The notes: generated by a model from the sequence alone, not told the origin. 64,000 nt of DNA from Ehretia macrophylla (GCA_037974665.1 CM075780.1:6789268-6853267), one strand, 5' to 3'. Counted from the first letter of the stretch, positions 47,129 through 59,335 are shown. Made by a program: numbers and translations.

Positions 47129-47685
47129 ATTTTAATTTTTTTTGCCCTGGTTAGGGTTGCCAAGATACTTTATCCACCAAATCTCTATTACTGAATCCCA
47201 CAGAACATTGGGAAGACAACTTCGCTTCACGTAGAGGCTGGGCCCGATAAAACGAGGGTGTAGGGTTTGTGACCAGGTCTCTGTCGCTCCGGTGCCCATA
47301 ACTTTTGATCCGTAAGGAGTTACGCGGCGCATAGCATACTGTTGCAAAGCTCTCTGAGAGCTCTACTACAGGGACAGCTAGCTTACTTGATGTGCCCATT
47401 TTTGGAGCCCAAAATCGAACGTTTTCATCAGTTTCAGGCAACTTTTCTTCTTTTGCTCTGTTTTTTCATCCCGGATCGTACGTCGTGAACTGTTAAAAGG
47501 ACGACAACCTGACTCGCGGGACATCAGAGGGCCCTACAATGTGTTGATATCACGTCTTGTGAGGATGCTGCGTTGTTGAAGTGGATGGGTTGTCGTGAAG
47601 CCCATTGGGCCTTTTGAATGGGCCATCTCTCTAGGTTGGGACTATGAACCGTTAACACATATAGGAATTGTGCCCTCAACATGAC

Positions 47686-47805
47686 GGGTGCGATCATACC
47701 AGCACTAATGCACCGGATCCCATCAGAACGCCGAAGTTAAGCGTGCTTGGGCGAGAGTAGTACTAGGATGGGTGACCCCTTGGGAAGTCCTCGTGTTGCA
47801 CCCCG
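47686..47805 (+). rRNA. 5S rRNA: 5S rRNA gene copy 42
   Basis: 120 nt. GAACGCCG, CCTTGGG, ACCCCG end. Confidence 0.95.
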
Positions 47806-48360
47806 TTTTCAATTTTTTTGCCCTGGTTAGGGTTGCCAAGATACTTTATCCACCAAATCTCTATTACTGAATCCCACGGAACATTGGGCAAGAAAAATTC
47901 GTTTCACGTAGAGCCTGGCCCGCAAACCGAGGCCGTAGGGTTTGTGACCAGGTCTCCGTCGTTCCGGTGCCCATAACTTTTGATCCGTAAGGAGTTACGC
48001 AGCGCATAGCATACTGTTGCAAAGCTCTCTAAGAGCTCTACTACGGGGACAGCTAGCTTGCTTGCTGTGCCCATTTTTGGAGCCCAAAATCGAACGTTTT
48101 CATCAGTTTCAGTCAAGTTTTCTTCTTTTGCTCTGTCTTTTCATCCCGGATCGAATGTCGTGAACTGTTAAAAGGACGACAACCTGACTCGCGGGACATC
48201 AGAGGGCCCTACAATGTGTTGATATCACGTCTTGTGAGGATGCTGCGTTGTTGAAGTGGATGGGTTGTCGTTAAGCCCATTGGGCCTTTTGAATGGGCCA
48301 TCTCTCTAGGCTGGGACTGTGAACCGTTAACACATATAGGGATTGTGCCCTCAACATGAT

Positions 48361-48480
48361 GGGTGCGATCATACCAGCACTAATGCACCGGATCCCATCA
48401 GAACGCCGAAGTTAAGCGTGCTTGGGCGAGAGTAGTACTAGGATGGGTGACCCCCTGGGAAGTTCTCGTGTTGCACCCCC
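48361..48480 (+). rRNA. 5S rRNA: 5S rRNA gene copy 43
   Basis: 120 nt. Near consensus: GAACGCCG and AGTTCTCG. Confidence 0.95.
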
Positions 48481-49036
48481 TTTTCAATTTTTTTGCCCTA
48501 GTTAGGGTTGCCAAGATACTTTATCCACCAAATCTCTATTACTGAATCCCACGGAACATTGGGCAAGAAAAATTCATTTCACGTAGAGCCTGGGCCCGCA
48601 AACCGAGGCCATAGGGTTTGTGACCAGGTCTCCGTCATTCCGGTGCCCATAACTTTTGATCCGTAAGGAGTTACGCGGCACACAGCATACCGTTGAAAAG
48701 CACTCTGAGAGCTCTACGACGGGGGCAGCCAGCATGCTCGTTGTGCCTATTTCTGGGGCCCAAAAGCGATCGTTTTCATCAGTTTCTGGCCACTTTTCTT
48801 CTTTTGCTCTATTTTTCCGTCCCGGATCGTACGTCATGACCTGTTAAAAGGACGACAACTTGACTCGCGAGACATCAGAGGGCCCTACAACGTGTCGATA
48901 TCACGTCTTGCATGAATGCTGCGTTATTGATGCAGATGGGTTGCCGTTAAGCCCATTGAGCCTTTTGAATGGGCCATCTCTCTAGGCTGGGACTGTGAAC
49001 AGTTAACACATAAAGGAATTGTACCCTCAACATGAC

Positions 49037-49156
49037 TGGTGCGATCATACTAGCACTAATCCACCGAATCCCATCAGAACTCCGAAGTTAAGCGTGCTTG
49101 GGAGAGAGTAGTACTAGGATGGGTGACCCCCTGGGAAGTCCTCGTGTTGCACCCCC
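49037..49156 (+). rRNA. 5S rRNA: 5S rRNA gene copy 44
   Basis: 120 nt. T at nt 1, ATACTAGC, AATCCACCGAATCC, GGGAGAG. Confidence 0.93.
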
Positions 49157-49713
49157 TTTTCAATTTTTTTTGCCCCGGTTAGGGTTGTCAATATACTTTA
49201 TCCACCAAATCTCTATTACTGATTGCCGTGGAGAATTGGGCAAGACAACTTCGCTTCATGTAGAGGCTGGGCCCGCAAACCGAGGGCGTAGGGTTTGTGA
49301 CCAGGTCTCCGTCGCTCCGGTGCCCATAACTTTTGATCCCTAAGGAGTTACGAGGCGTACAGCATACCGTTGCGAAGCTCTCTAAGAGTTCTACAATGGG
49401 GGCAGCCTGCTTGCTCGGCGTACCCATTTTTGGAGTCCAAAATCGAACGTTTTCTTCAATTTCAGGCTGCTTTTCTTCTTTTGCTCTGTTTTCCGGTCTC
49501 GGATCGTACGTCGTGAACTGTTAAAAGCACGACAACCTGACTCGCGGGACATCAGAGGGCCCTACAACGTGTTGATATCAAGTCTTGCGAGGATACTGCG
49601 TTTTAGAAGCGGATGGGTTGTCATTAAGCCCATTGGGCCTTTTGAATGGGCCATCTCTCTAGGCTGGGACTGTGAACCGTTAACACATATAGGAACTGTG
49701 CCCTCACCATGAC

Positions 49714-49833
49714 GGGTGCGATCATACCAGCACTAATGCACCGGTTACCATCAGAACTCCGAAGTTAAGCGTGCTTGGGCGAGAGTAGTACTAGGATGGG
49801 TGACCCCCTGGGAAGTCCTCGTGTTGCACCCCA
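49714..49833 (+). rRNA. 5S rRNA: 5S rRNA gene copy 45
   Basis: 120 nt. CCGGTTACC and ACCCCA end; internal control regions intact. Confidence 0.95.
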
Positions 49834-50390
49834 TTTTCAATTTTTTTTGCCTCGGTTAGGGTTGTCAAGATACTTTATCCACCAAATCTCTATTACTGAA
49901 TGTCGTGGAACATTGGGCAAGACAACTTCGCTTCATGTAGAGGTTGGGCCCGTAAACCGAGGGCGTAGGGTTTGTGACCAGGTCTCCGTCGCTCCGGTGC
50001 CCATAACTTTTGATCCCTGGGGATTTACGAGGCGTACATCATACCGTTGCAAAGCTCTCTGAGAGCTCTACGACGGGGGCTGCCAGCTTGCTCACGGTGC
50101 CCTTTTTTGGAGCCCAAAATCGAATGTTTTCATCAGTTTCAAGCCACTTTTCTTCTTTTGCTCTATTTTTCCATCCCGCATCGTACATCGTGAACTGTTA
50201 AAAGGACAAAAACCTTACACACGGGACATCAGAAGGCCCTACAACGTGTTGATATCACGTCTTGCGAGGATGCTGCGTTGTTGAAGCAGATGGGTTGTCG
50301 TTAAGCCCGTTGTGCCTTTTGAATGGGCAATCCCTCTAGGTTGGGACTGTGAACCGTTAACACATATAGGAATTGTGCCCTGAACATGAC

Positions 50391-50510
50391 GGTTGCGATC
50401 ATACCAGCACTAATGCATCGAATCCCATAAGAACTCTGAAGTTAAACGTGCTTGGGCGAAAGTAGTACTAGGATGGGTGACCCCCTGGGAAGTCCTTGTG
50501 TTGCACCCCT
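50391..50510 (+). rRNA. 5S rRNA: 5S rRNA gene copy 46
   Basis: 120 nt. GGTTGCG, GCATCGAATCCCATAAG, ACTCTG, TAAACG, GCGAAAG, CCTTGTG. Confidence 0.92.
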
Positions 50511-51067
50511 TTTTCAATTTTTTTTGCCCTGGTTAGGGTTGCCAAGATACTTTATCGACCAAATCTCTATTACTGAATCTCACAGAACGTTGGGCAAGAC
50601 AACTTCGCTTCACGTAGAGGCTGGGCCCGTAAACCGAGGGCGTAGGGTTTGTGACCAGGTCTCCGTCGCTCCAGTGCCCATAACTTTTGATCCGTAAGGA
50701 GTTACGCGGCACAAAGCATACCGTTGCAAAGCTGTCTGAAAGCTATACGACGGGGGCAGCCAGTTTGCTCGCTGTGCCCCTTTTTGGAGCCCAAAATCAA
50801 ATATTTTCATCAGTTTCAGGCCACTTTTCTTCTTTCGCTCTGTTTTTCAGTCCCGGATCGTACGTCGTGAACTGTTAAAAGGACGACAACCTGACTCGCG
50901 GGACATCAGAGGGCCCTACAACGTATTGATATCACGTCTTGCGAGGATGCTGCGTTGTTGAAGCGGATGGGATGTCGTTAAGCCCATTGGGCCTTTTGAA
51001 TGGGCCATCTCTCTAGGTTGGGACTGTGAACCGTTAACACATATAGGAATTGTGCCCTCAACATGAC

Positions 51068-51187
51068 GGGTGCGATCATACCAGCACTAATGCACCGGAT
51101 CCCATCAGAACTCCGAAGTTAAGCGTGCTAAGGCGAGAGTAGTACTAGGATGGGTGACCCCCTGGGAAGTCCTCGTGTTGCACCCCC
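51068..51187 (+). rRNA. 5S rRNA: 5S rRNA gene copy 47
   Basis: 120 nt. Only GTGCTAAGGCG (two changes, A box). Confidence 0.95.
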
Positions 51188-51744
51188 TTTTCAATTTTTT
51201 TTGCCCTGGTTAGGGTTAACAAGATACTTTATCCACCAAATCTCTATTACTGAATCCCACGGAACATTGGGCAAGAAAACTTCGTTTCACGTAGAGGCTG
51301 GGCCCGCAAACTGAGGGCGTAGGGTTTTTGACCAGGTCTTCGTCGTTCCGATGCCAATAACTTTTGATCCGTAAGGAGTTACGCGGCGCACAGCATATAG
51401 TTGCAAAGCTCTCTGAGAGCTCTACGATGGGGGCAGTTAGCATGCTCGTTGTGCCCATATTTGGAGCACAAAATCGAACGTTTTCATCAGTTTCAGGCCA
51501 CTTTTATTCTTTTGCTATGTTTTTCCGTCCCGGATCGTACGTCGTGAACTGTTAAAAGGACGGCAACCTAAATTGCGGGACATCAGAGGGCCCTACAACG
51601 TGTCGATATCACGTCTTGCAAGCATGCTGCGTTGTTGAAGCGGATGGGATGTCGTTAAGCCCATTGGGCCTTTTGAATGGGCCATCTCTCTAGGCTGGGA
51701 CTGTGAACCGTTAACACAGATAGGAATTGTGCCCTCAACATGAC

Positions 51745-51864
51745 GGGTGCGATCATACCATCACTAATGCACCGGATCCCATTAGAACTCCGAAGTTAAG
51801 CGTGCTAGGGCGAGAGTAGTACTAGGATGGGTGACCCCCTGGGAAGTCCTCGTGTTGCACCCGT
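51745..51864 (+). rRNA. 5S rRNA: 5S rRNA gene copy 48
   Basis: 120 nt. ACCATCAC, CCCATTAG, GTGCTAGGG, ACCCGT end. Confidence 0.94.
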
Positions 51865-52420
51865 TTTTCAATTTTTTTTGCCCTGGTTAGGGTTACCAAG
51901 ATACTTTATCCACCAAATCTCTATTACTGAATCCCACGGAACATTGGGCAAAAAAATTTCGTTTCACGTAGAGGCTGGGCCCACAAACCGAGGGCGTAGG
52001 GTTTGTGACCAGGTCTCCGTCGTTCCGGTGCCAATAACTTTTGATCCGTAAGTAGTTACACGGCGTACAGCATATAGTTGCAAAGCTCTCTGAGAGCTCT
52101 ACGATGGGGGCAGTTAGCATGCTCGTTGTGCCCATTTTTGGAGCACAAAATCGAACGTTTTCATCAGTTTCAGGCCACTTTTATTCTTTTGCTATGTTTT
52201 TCCGTCCCGGATCGTACGTCGTGAACTGTTAAAAGGACGGCAACCTAACTCGCGGGACATCAGAGGGCCCTACAACGTGTCGATATCACGTCTTGCAAGC
52301 ATGCTGCGTTGTTGAAGCGGATGGGTTGTCGTTAAGCCCATTGGGCTTTTGAATGGGCCATCTCTCTAGGCTGGGACTGTGAACAGTTAACACATAAAGG
52401 AATTGTGCCCTCAACATGAC

Positions 52421-52540
52421 GGGTGCGATCATACCAGCACTAATGCACCGGATCATATCAGAACTACGAAGTTAAGCGTGTTTGGGAGAGAGTAGTACTA
52501 GGATGGGTGACCCCCTGGGAAGTCCTCGTGTTGCACCCCC
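52421..52540 (+). rRNA. 5S rRNA: 5S rRNA gene copy 49
   Basis: 120 nt. GGATCATATC, ACTACG, GCGTGTTTGGGAGAG. Confidence 0.94.
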
Positions 52541-53097
52541 ATTTCAATTTTTTTTGCCCTGGTTAGGGTTGCCAAGATACTTTATCCACCAAATCTCTAT
52601 TACTGAATCCCATGGAACATTGGGCAAGACAACTTCGTTTCACGTAAAGGTTGGGCCCACAAACCGAGGGTGTAAGGTTTATGACCAGGTGTATGGCGCT
52701 CCGGTGCCCACAACTTTTGATCCGTAAGGAGTTACGCTATGCAGAGCATACCGTTGCAAAGCTCTCTGAGAGCTCTACGACGGGGACAACTAGCTTGCTC
52801 GTTGTACCCATTTTTGGAGCCCAAAATTGAACGTTTTCATCTGTTTTACGCAACTTTACTTCTTTTGATCTGTTTTTCCGTCCTGGATCGTACGTCGTGA
52901 ACTGTTAAAAGGACGACAACCTGACTCACGGGACATAAGAGGGCCCTACAACGTGTCGATATCACGTCTTACGAGGATGCTGCTTCGTTGGAGCGGATGG
53001 GTTGTCGTTAAGCCCATTGGGCCTTTTGAATGGGTCATCTCTCTAGGCTGGGACTGTGAACCGTTAACACATATAGGAATTGGGCCCTCAACATGAC

Positions 53098-53216
53098 GGG
53101 TGCAATCATAACAGCACTAATGCACCGGATCGCATCAGAATTCCGAAGTTAAGCGTGTTTGGGCGAGAGTAGTACTAGGATGGGTGACCCCTGGGAAGTA
53201 CTCGTGTTGCACCCCC
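53098..53216 (+). rRNA. 5S rRNA: 5S rRNA gene copy 50
   Basis: 119 nt. GGGTGCAATCATAACAG, GGATCGC, AATTCCG, GTGTTTG, one C missing, AAGTACTCG. Confidence 0.92.
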
Positions 53217-53740
53217 TTTTCAATTTTTTTTGCCCGGGTTAGGGTTGCCAAGATACTTTATCCACCAAATCTCTTTTACTGAATCCCACGGAACATTGGG
53301 CAAGACAACTTCGTTTCACGTAGAGGCTGGGCCCGCAAACCGATGGCGTAGGGTTTGTGACCAGGTCTCCGTCGCTCTAGTGCCGATAACTTTTGATTCA
53401 TAAGGAGTTACGCGGCGCACAGTATACCGTTGCAAAGCTCTTTGAGAGCTCTACGCTGGGGGTAGCCAGCATGCTCGCTGTGCCCCTTTTTGGAGCCCAA
53501 AATAGCACGTTTTCATCAGTTTAGGCCACTTTTCTTCTTTTGCTCTGTTTTTCCATCCCGGATCGTACGTCGTGAATTAATAAAAGGACGACAACCTTAC
53601 TCGCGGGACATCACAGGGCCCGACAACGTGTTGATATCACGTCTTGCGAGGATGCTACATTGGGCCTTTTGAATGGGCCATCTCTCTAGGCTGGGACTGT
53701 GAACCGTTAACACATGTAGGGATTGTGCCCTCAACATGAC

Positions 53741-53860
53741 GGGTGCGATCATACCAGCACTAATGCACCGAATCCCATCAGATCTCTGAATATAAGCGTG
53801 CTTGGGCGAGAGTAGTACTAGGATGGGTGACCCCCTGGGAAGTCCTCGTGTTGTACCCCT
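53741..53860 (+). rRNA. 5S rRNA: 5S rRNA gene copy 51
   Basis: 120 nt. CCGAATCC, AGATCTCTGAATATAAG, GTACCCCT end. The preceding spacer lacks 34 bp before the site II block. Confidence 0.93.
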
Positions 53861-54416
53861 TTTTCAATTTTTTTTCCCTGGTTAGGGTTGTCAAGATACT
53901 TTATGCACCAAATCTCTATTACTGAATCCCACGGAACATTGGGCAAGACAACTTCGCTTCACGTATAGGCTGGGCCCGCAAACCGAGGGCGTAGGATTTG
54001 TGACCAGGTCTCCGTCGCTCCGGTGCCCATAACTTTTGATCCGTAACGAGTTACGCGGTGCACAGCAAACCGTTGCAAAGCTCTCTGAGAGATCTACGAC
54101 GGGGACAGCCAACCTGCTTGCTTTTCCTGTTTTTGGACCCCAAAATCGAACGTTTTCATCAGTTTCAGGCCACTTTTCTTCTTTTGCTCTGTTTTTCCAT
54201 CCCGGATCATACGTTGTGAACTGTTAAAAGTACGACAACTTGACTCGCGGGACATCAGAGGGCCCTACAACGTGTTGATATCACGTCATGCGAGGATGCT
54301 GCGTTGTTGAAGCGGATGTGTTGTCGTTAAGCCCATTGGGCCTTTTGAATGGACCGTCTCTCTAGACTGGGACTGTGAACCGTTAACACATATAGGAGTT
54401 GTGCCCTCAACATGAC

Positions 54417-54536
54417 GGATTCGATCATACCAGTACTAATGCACCGGATCCCATCCGAACTCTGAAGTTAAGCGTGCTTGGGCGAGAGTAGTACCAGGAT
54501 GGGTGACCCCTTGGGAATTCCTCGTGTTGCACCCCC
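54417..54536 (+). rRNA. 5S rRNA: 5S rRNA gene copy 52
   Basis: 120 nt. GGATTCG, CCAGTAC, ATCCGAACTCTG, GTACCAGG, GGGAATTCC. Confidence 0.92.
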
Positions 54537-55093
54537 TTTTCAATTTTTTTTGCCTTGGTTACGGTTGCCAAGATACTTTATCCACCAAATCTCTATTACT
54601 GAATCGCACGGAACATTGGCCAAGACAACTTCGCTTCACGTAGAGGCAAGGCCCGTAAACCGAGGGCGTAGGGTTTATGACCAGGTTTCCGTCGCTCCGG
54701 TGCCCATAACTTTTGATCCGTAAGGACTTACGCGGCACACAACATACTGTTGCAAAGCTCTCTGAGAGCTCTACGACGGGGGCAGCCAGCTTGTTCGCTG
54801 TGCCCTTCTTTGGTGCCCAAAATCGAACGTTTTCATATGTTTCAGGCCGCTTTTCTTCTTTTGCTCTATTTTTCTGTCCCGGATCGTACGTCGTGAACAG
54901 TTAAAAGGACGACAACCTGACTCGCGGGACATCAGAGGGACCTACAACCTGTTGATATCACGTCTTGCAAGCATGCTGCGTTGTTGAAGCGGATGGGTTG
55001 TTGTTGAACCCATTGGGCCTTTTGAATGGGCCATCTCTCTAGGCTGGGACTGTGAACCGTTAACACATATAAGAATTGTGCCCTCAACATGAC

Positions 55094-55213
55094 GGGTGCG
55101 ATCATACAAGCACTAATGCACCAGATCCCATCAGAACTTCGAAGTTAAGCGTGGTTGGGCGAGAGTAGTACTAGGATGGGTGACCCCCCGTGAAGTCCTC
55201 ATGTTGCTCCCCC
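55094..55213 (+). rRNA. 5S rRNA: 5S rRNA gene copy 53
   Basis: 120 nt. ATACAAGC, CACCAG, ACTTCG, GCGTGGTTGGG, CCCGTGAAG, CTCATG, TTGCTCC end. Confidence 0.92.
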
Positions 55214-55770
55214 TTTTCAATTTTTTTTGCCCTGGTTAGGGTTGCCAAGATATTTTATCCACCAAATCTCTATTATTGAACCCCACGGAACATTGGGCAA
55301 GACAACTTCGCTTCACGTAGAGGCTGGGCCAGCAAAACGAGGGCGTAGGGTTTGTGACCAAGTCTCCGTCGCTCCGGTGCCCATAACTTTTGATCCGTAA
55401 GGAGTTACGCGGCGCACAACATACCGTTCCAATTCTTTATGAGAGCTCTACGACGGGGGCAGCCAACTTGCTCACTGTGCCCCTTTTTGGTGCCCAAAAT
55501 TGAATGTTTTCATCAGTTTCAGGCCACTTTTATTCTTTTCCTTTGTTTTTCGGTCCCGGATCGTAAGTCGTGAACTGTTAAAAGGACGATAACCTGACTC
55601 ACGTGACATTAGAGGGCCCTACAACGTGTCGATATCACGTCTTGCAAGCATGCTGCGTTGTTGAAGCGGATGGGTTGTCGTTAAGTCCATTGGGCCTTTT
55701 GAATGGGCCATCTATCTAGGCTGGGACTGTGAACAGTTAACACATAAACGAATTGTGCCTTCAACATGAC

Positions 55771-55890
55771 GGGTGCGATCATACCAGTACTAATGCACCA
55801 GATCCCATCAGAACTCCGAAGTTAAGCGTGCTTGGGCGAGAGTAGTACTAGGATGGGTGACCACCTGGGAAGTCCTTGTGTTGTACCCCC
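55771..55890 (+). rRNA. 5S rRNA: 5S rRNA gene copy 54
   Basis: 120 nt. CCAGTAC, CACCAG, GACCACCTGG, CCTTGTG, GTACC end. Confidence 0.94.
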
Positions 55891-56448
55891 TTTTCAATTT
55901 TTTTTGCCCTGGTTAGGGTTGCCAAGATACTTTATCCACCAAATCTCTAATATTGAATCCCACGGAACATTGGGCAAGACAATTTCGCTTCACGTAGAGG
56001 CTGGGCCTGCAAAACTGAGGGCGTAGGGTTTGTGACCAAGTTTCCGTCGCTCCGGTGCCCATAACTTTTGATCTGTAAGGAGTTACGAGGTGCACAGCAT
56101 ACCATTGCGAAGCTCTCTGAGAGCTCTACGATGGGGGCAGCCAGCTTGCTCGGCGTGCCCCTTTTTGGAGTCCAAAATCGAACGTTTTCATCAGTTTCAG
56201 GCCACTTTTCTTCTTTTGCTCTGTTTTTTGGTCCTGGATCGTATGTCGTGAACTGTTAAAAGGACGACAACCTGACTCGCGGGACATCAGAGGGCCCTAC
56301 AATGTGTTGATATCACGTCTTGTGAGGATGCTACGTTGTTGAAGCGGATGGGTTGTCATTAAGCCCATTGGGCCTTTTGAATGGGCCATCTCTCTAGGCT
56401 GGGACTGTGAACCATTAAAACATATAGGAATTGTGCCCTCAACATGGC

Positions 56449-56568
56449 GGGTGCGATCATACCAGCACTAATGCACGGGATCCCATCAGAACTCCGAAGT
56501 TAAGCGTGCTTGGGCGAGAGTAATACTAGGATGGGTGATCCCTTGGGAAGTCCTCGTGTTGCACTCCC
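56449..56568 (+). rRNA. 5S rRNA: 5S rRNA gene copy 55
   Basis: 120 nt. GCACGGG, GTAATAC, GTGATCCCTTGG, CACTCCC end. Confidence 0.93.
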
Positions 56569-57124
56569 TTTTCAATTTTTTTGCCCTGGTTAGGGTTGCC
56601 AAGATACTTTATCCACCAAATCTCTATTACTGAATCCAACGGAACATTGGGCAAGAAAACTTCGTTTCACGTAGAGGCTGGGCCCGCAAACCGAGGGCAT
56701 AGGGTTTATGACCAGGTCTCCGTCATTCCGGTGCCCATAACTTTTGATCCGTAAAGAGTTACGCGGCGCACAACATACCGTTGCAAAGCTCTCTGAGAGC
56801 TCTACGACTGGGGCAGCAAGAAAGCTTGCTGTGCCTGTTTTTGGAGCCCAAAATCGAACGTTTTCATCAGTTTCAGGCCACTTTTCTTGTTTTGCTCTGT
56901 TTTTTCGTCTCAGATTGTACGTCGTGAACTGTTAAAAGGACGACAACCTGACTCGCGGGACATCAGAGGGCCCTACAACGTGTTGATATCACGTCTTGCG
57001 AGGATGCTGCATTGTTGTAGCAGATGGATTGTCGTTAAGCCCATTGGGCCTTTTGAATGGGCCATCTCTCTAGAATGTGACTTTGAACCGTTAACACATA
57101 TAGGAATTGTGCCATCAACATGAC

Positions 57125-57244
57125 GGGTGCAATCATACCAGCACTAATGCACCAGATCCCATCAGAACTCCGAAGTTAAGCGTGCTTGGGCAAGAGTAGT
57201 ACTAGGATGGGTGACCCCCTAGGAAGTCCTCGCGTTTTACCCCC
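57125..57244 (+). rRNA. 5S rRNA: 5S rRNA gene copy 56 (last of the array)
   Basis: 120 nt. GGGTGCAATC, CACCAG, GGGCAAG, CCTAGG, CGCGTTTTACC end. Its spacer runs to the 45S junction about 190 bp downstream. Confidence 0.93.
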
Positions 57245-57437
57245 TTTTCAATTTTTTTTGCCTTGGTTAGGGTTGCCATGATACTTTATCCCCCACATCT
57301 CTATTACTGAGTCCCTCGGAACATTTGGCAAGACAACTTCGTTTCACGTAGAGGTTGGGACCGCAAATCGAGGGTGTAGGGTTTGTGACCAGGACTCCGT
57401 CACTCCGGTGCCGATAACTTTTGATCAGTAAGGAGTT
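57245..57437 (+). repeat. Partial 5S spacer ending at the 45S junction
   Basis: Spacer is recognisable up to GTAAGGAGTTAC; after that the sequence switches abruptly to GC-rich 45S spacer repeats. The breakpoint is within about 57435-57445. Confidence 0.85.
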
Positions 57438-59335
57438 ACAAAGGTGCGCATGCGGCACGACGGTGTACGTATACGGCCCACATGCCGTAAACGAAGGTGC
57501 GCGCATGAGGCGCCCATGCCGCATGAAGGTGCGCGCATGGGGCGCGCATGCGGCACGACGGTGTACGTATACGGCCCACATGCCGCACGAAGATGTGCGC
57601 ATGGGGCGCTCATGCCGGTCGATGGTGCGCTCATGCCGTACGATGGTGCGCGCATGTGGCCCGCATGCTTCACGAAGGTGCAAGCATGGGCCGCCCATGC
57701 CGCACGATGGTGCGCTCATCGGGCGCACATGCCGCACGATGGTGCGCTCATGGGGCACCCATGCCGCATGAAGGTGCACGCATGGTACGCCCATGCCGCA
57801 CGATAGTTCGCGCATCGGGCGTGCATGGTGCGCCCATGCAGCTCGATGGTGCACACATCGGGCGTGCATGCCGCACGATGGTGCGCGCATGTGGCCCGCA
57901 TGCCGCACGAATGTGTGCGCATGGGGCACCCATGGCGCCCAAAGATGCGCGCATGGGGCACCCATGCCGCATGATGGTACGCACATGCCACACGAAGGTG
58001 AGCACATGCAGTGCCCAGGCCGCTTGATGGTACGCGCATGTCGCCCGCATGCTGCACGAAGGTGTGCCCATGGGGCACACATGCTGCATGAAGATGCTTG
58101 AATGGGGCACCCATGCCGCACGATGGTACGCGCATGCCGCATGAAGGTGCGCCCATGACGCTCGATGGTGCGCGCATCGAGCGTGCATGGTGCACGATGG
58201 TGCTCGCATGTGCCCTGCATGCCGCACAAAGGTGAACGCATTGGGCGACCTGCCGCACGATGATGCGCACATGTGGCCCGTATGCCGCACGAAGGTGCGC
58301 GCATGGGACGCCCATGTAGCATGATGGTGCGCTCATCAGGAGCATATGCCGCACGATGGTACACGCATGCCGCATGAAGGTGCGCCCATGACGCTCGATG
58401 GTGCGCGCATCGAGCGTGCATGGCTCACGATGGTGCTCGTATGTGGCCCGCATGCCGTAGAAGGTGCACGCATTGGGCGACCATGCCGCATGATGATGCG
58501 CGCATGTGGCCCGCATGCCGCACGAAGGTGCGCGCATGGGGCTCCCATGTAGCATGATGGTGCGCTCATCAGGAGCGCATACCGCATGATGGTGCGCGCA
58601 TGTGGCCCGCATGCCGCACGATGGTGCGTGTATGGGGCGCCCATGCCTCACGAAGGTGCGCGCATGGTATGCCAATGCCGCACAGTGGTGCGCGTATCGG
58701 GCGCGCATGCCGCACGATGGTGCTTGCATGTGGCCCGCATGCCGCACGATGGTGCGCGCATGGGGCGGCCATGCCACACGAAGGTGCACGCATAGTGCGC
58801 CAATGCCGCACGATGGTGCGCGGATTGGGCCCGCATACCGCACGATGGTGCTTGCATGTGGCCTGCATGCCGTACGATGGTGCACGTATGGGGCGCCCAT
58901 GCCGCACGATGGTATGCGCATGTGGCCCGCATGCCGCACTATGGTGCGCGCATGGGGCGCCCATGCCACATGAAGGTGCGCGCATGGTGCGCCCATGCCG
59001 CACGATGGTGCGCGCATCGGGCGCAAATGCCGCACGATGGTACGCGCATATGGCCCACATGCCGCACGATGGTGCGCTCACGTGGCCCGCATGGCGCACG
59101 ATGGTGCGCGCATGGGACGCCCATGTCGCACGAAGGTGCGCGCATGGTGTGCCCATGCAGCACAATGGTGCGCGCATGCCGCACAATGGTGCTTGCATGT
59201 GGCCCGCATGCCGCACGATGGTATGCGCATGGGGCTCCCATGCCGCACGATGATGCGCACATGTGGCCCGCATGCCGCACGAAGGTGCGCGCATGGGGCG
59301 CCCGTGCCGCACAATGGTGAGCGCAAGTGGCGCGC
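57438..59335 (+). repeat. 45S spacer: ~59 copies of a 32-bp GC-rich repeat
   Basis: The monomer is CATGCCGCACGATGGTGCGC followed by GCAT and an 8-bp variable end. Four ends recur: GGGGCGCC, GGTGCGCC, CGGGCGCG and GTGGCCCG. They often appear in that order, giving a loose ~128-bp higher-order unit. It lies upstream of the probable Pol I start, where plant spacers carry enhancer subrepeats. The long open frames here (up to 439 codons, several frames, both strands) exist because the repeat is GC-rich and poor in stops, and their 32-residue period is three monomers. They are not genes. Confidence 0.85.

Larger units (their letters stand above)
9296..57437 (+). repeat. 5S rDNA tandem array (56 copies, ~677-bp unit)
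   Basis: Each unit is a 120-bp 5S gene followed by a ~557-bp spacer, all in the same direction. Most start-to-start distances are 674-678 bp; two are 607, two are 643, and one is 652 after removing the solo LTR. Each spacer has a T-rich terminator just after the gene, two telobox-like sequences, and a block with site II motifs about 62-86 bp before the next gene. Usual upstream elements are ATATA at about -27, GCC near -13 and C at -1. The array starts in spacer next to the Athila-like LTR and ends in spacer at about 57437, where 45S spacer DNA begins. Apparent 60-120-codon frames recur with the unit on both strands and are not genes. Confidence 0.95.

Noticed and set aside
9362..57123. Dozens of similar 60-120-codon frames, for example beginning MGESSTRMGDPLGSPRV or MIRKELRGAQHTVAKLSES
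   Set aside because: They recur every ~677 bp within 5S genes and spacers on both strands and are often broken by indels. They are translations of rDNA.
9296..57437. CRISPR array or other prokaryotic repeat system
   Set aside because: Units are 5S genes with ~557-bp spacers that are themselves homologous; everything else is plant rDNA and plant retroelements.
9296..57437. Telomere or interstitial telomeric repeats
   Set aside because: TTAGGGTT and TAGGGTTT occur once each per unit and are never in tandem, so they are telobox-like motifs only.
57267..59320. Long open frames (up to 439 codons) rich in His, Arg, Cys and Pro on both strands
   Set aside because: They lie wholly in the 32-bp GC-rich repeat; all frames stay open because the monomer is poor in stops, and the protein period of 32 residues is three monomers. 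No gene signature.
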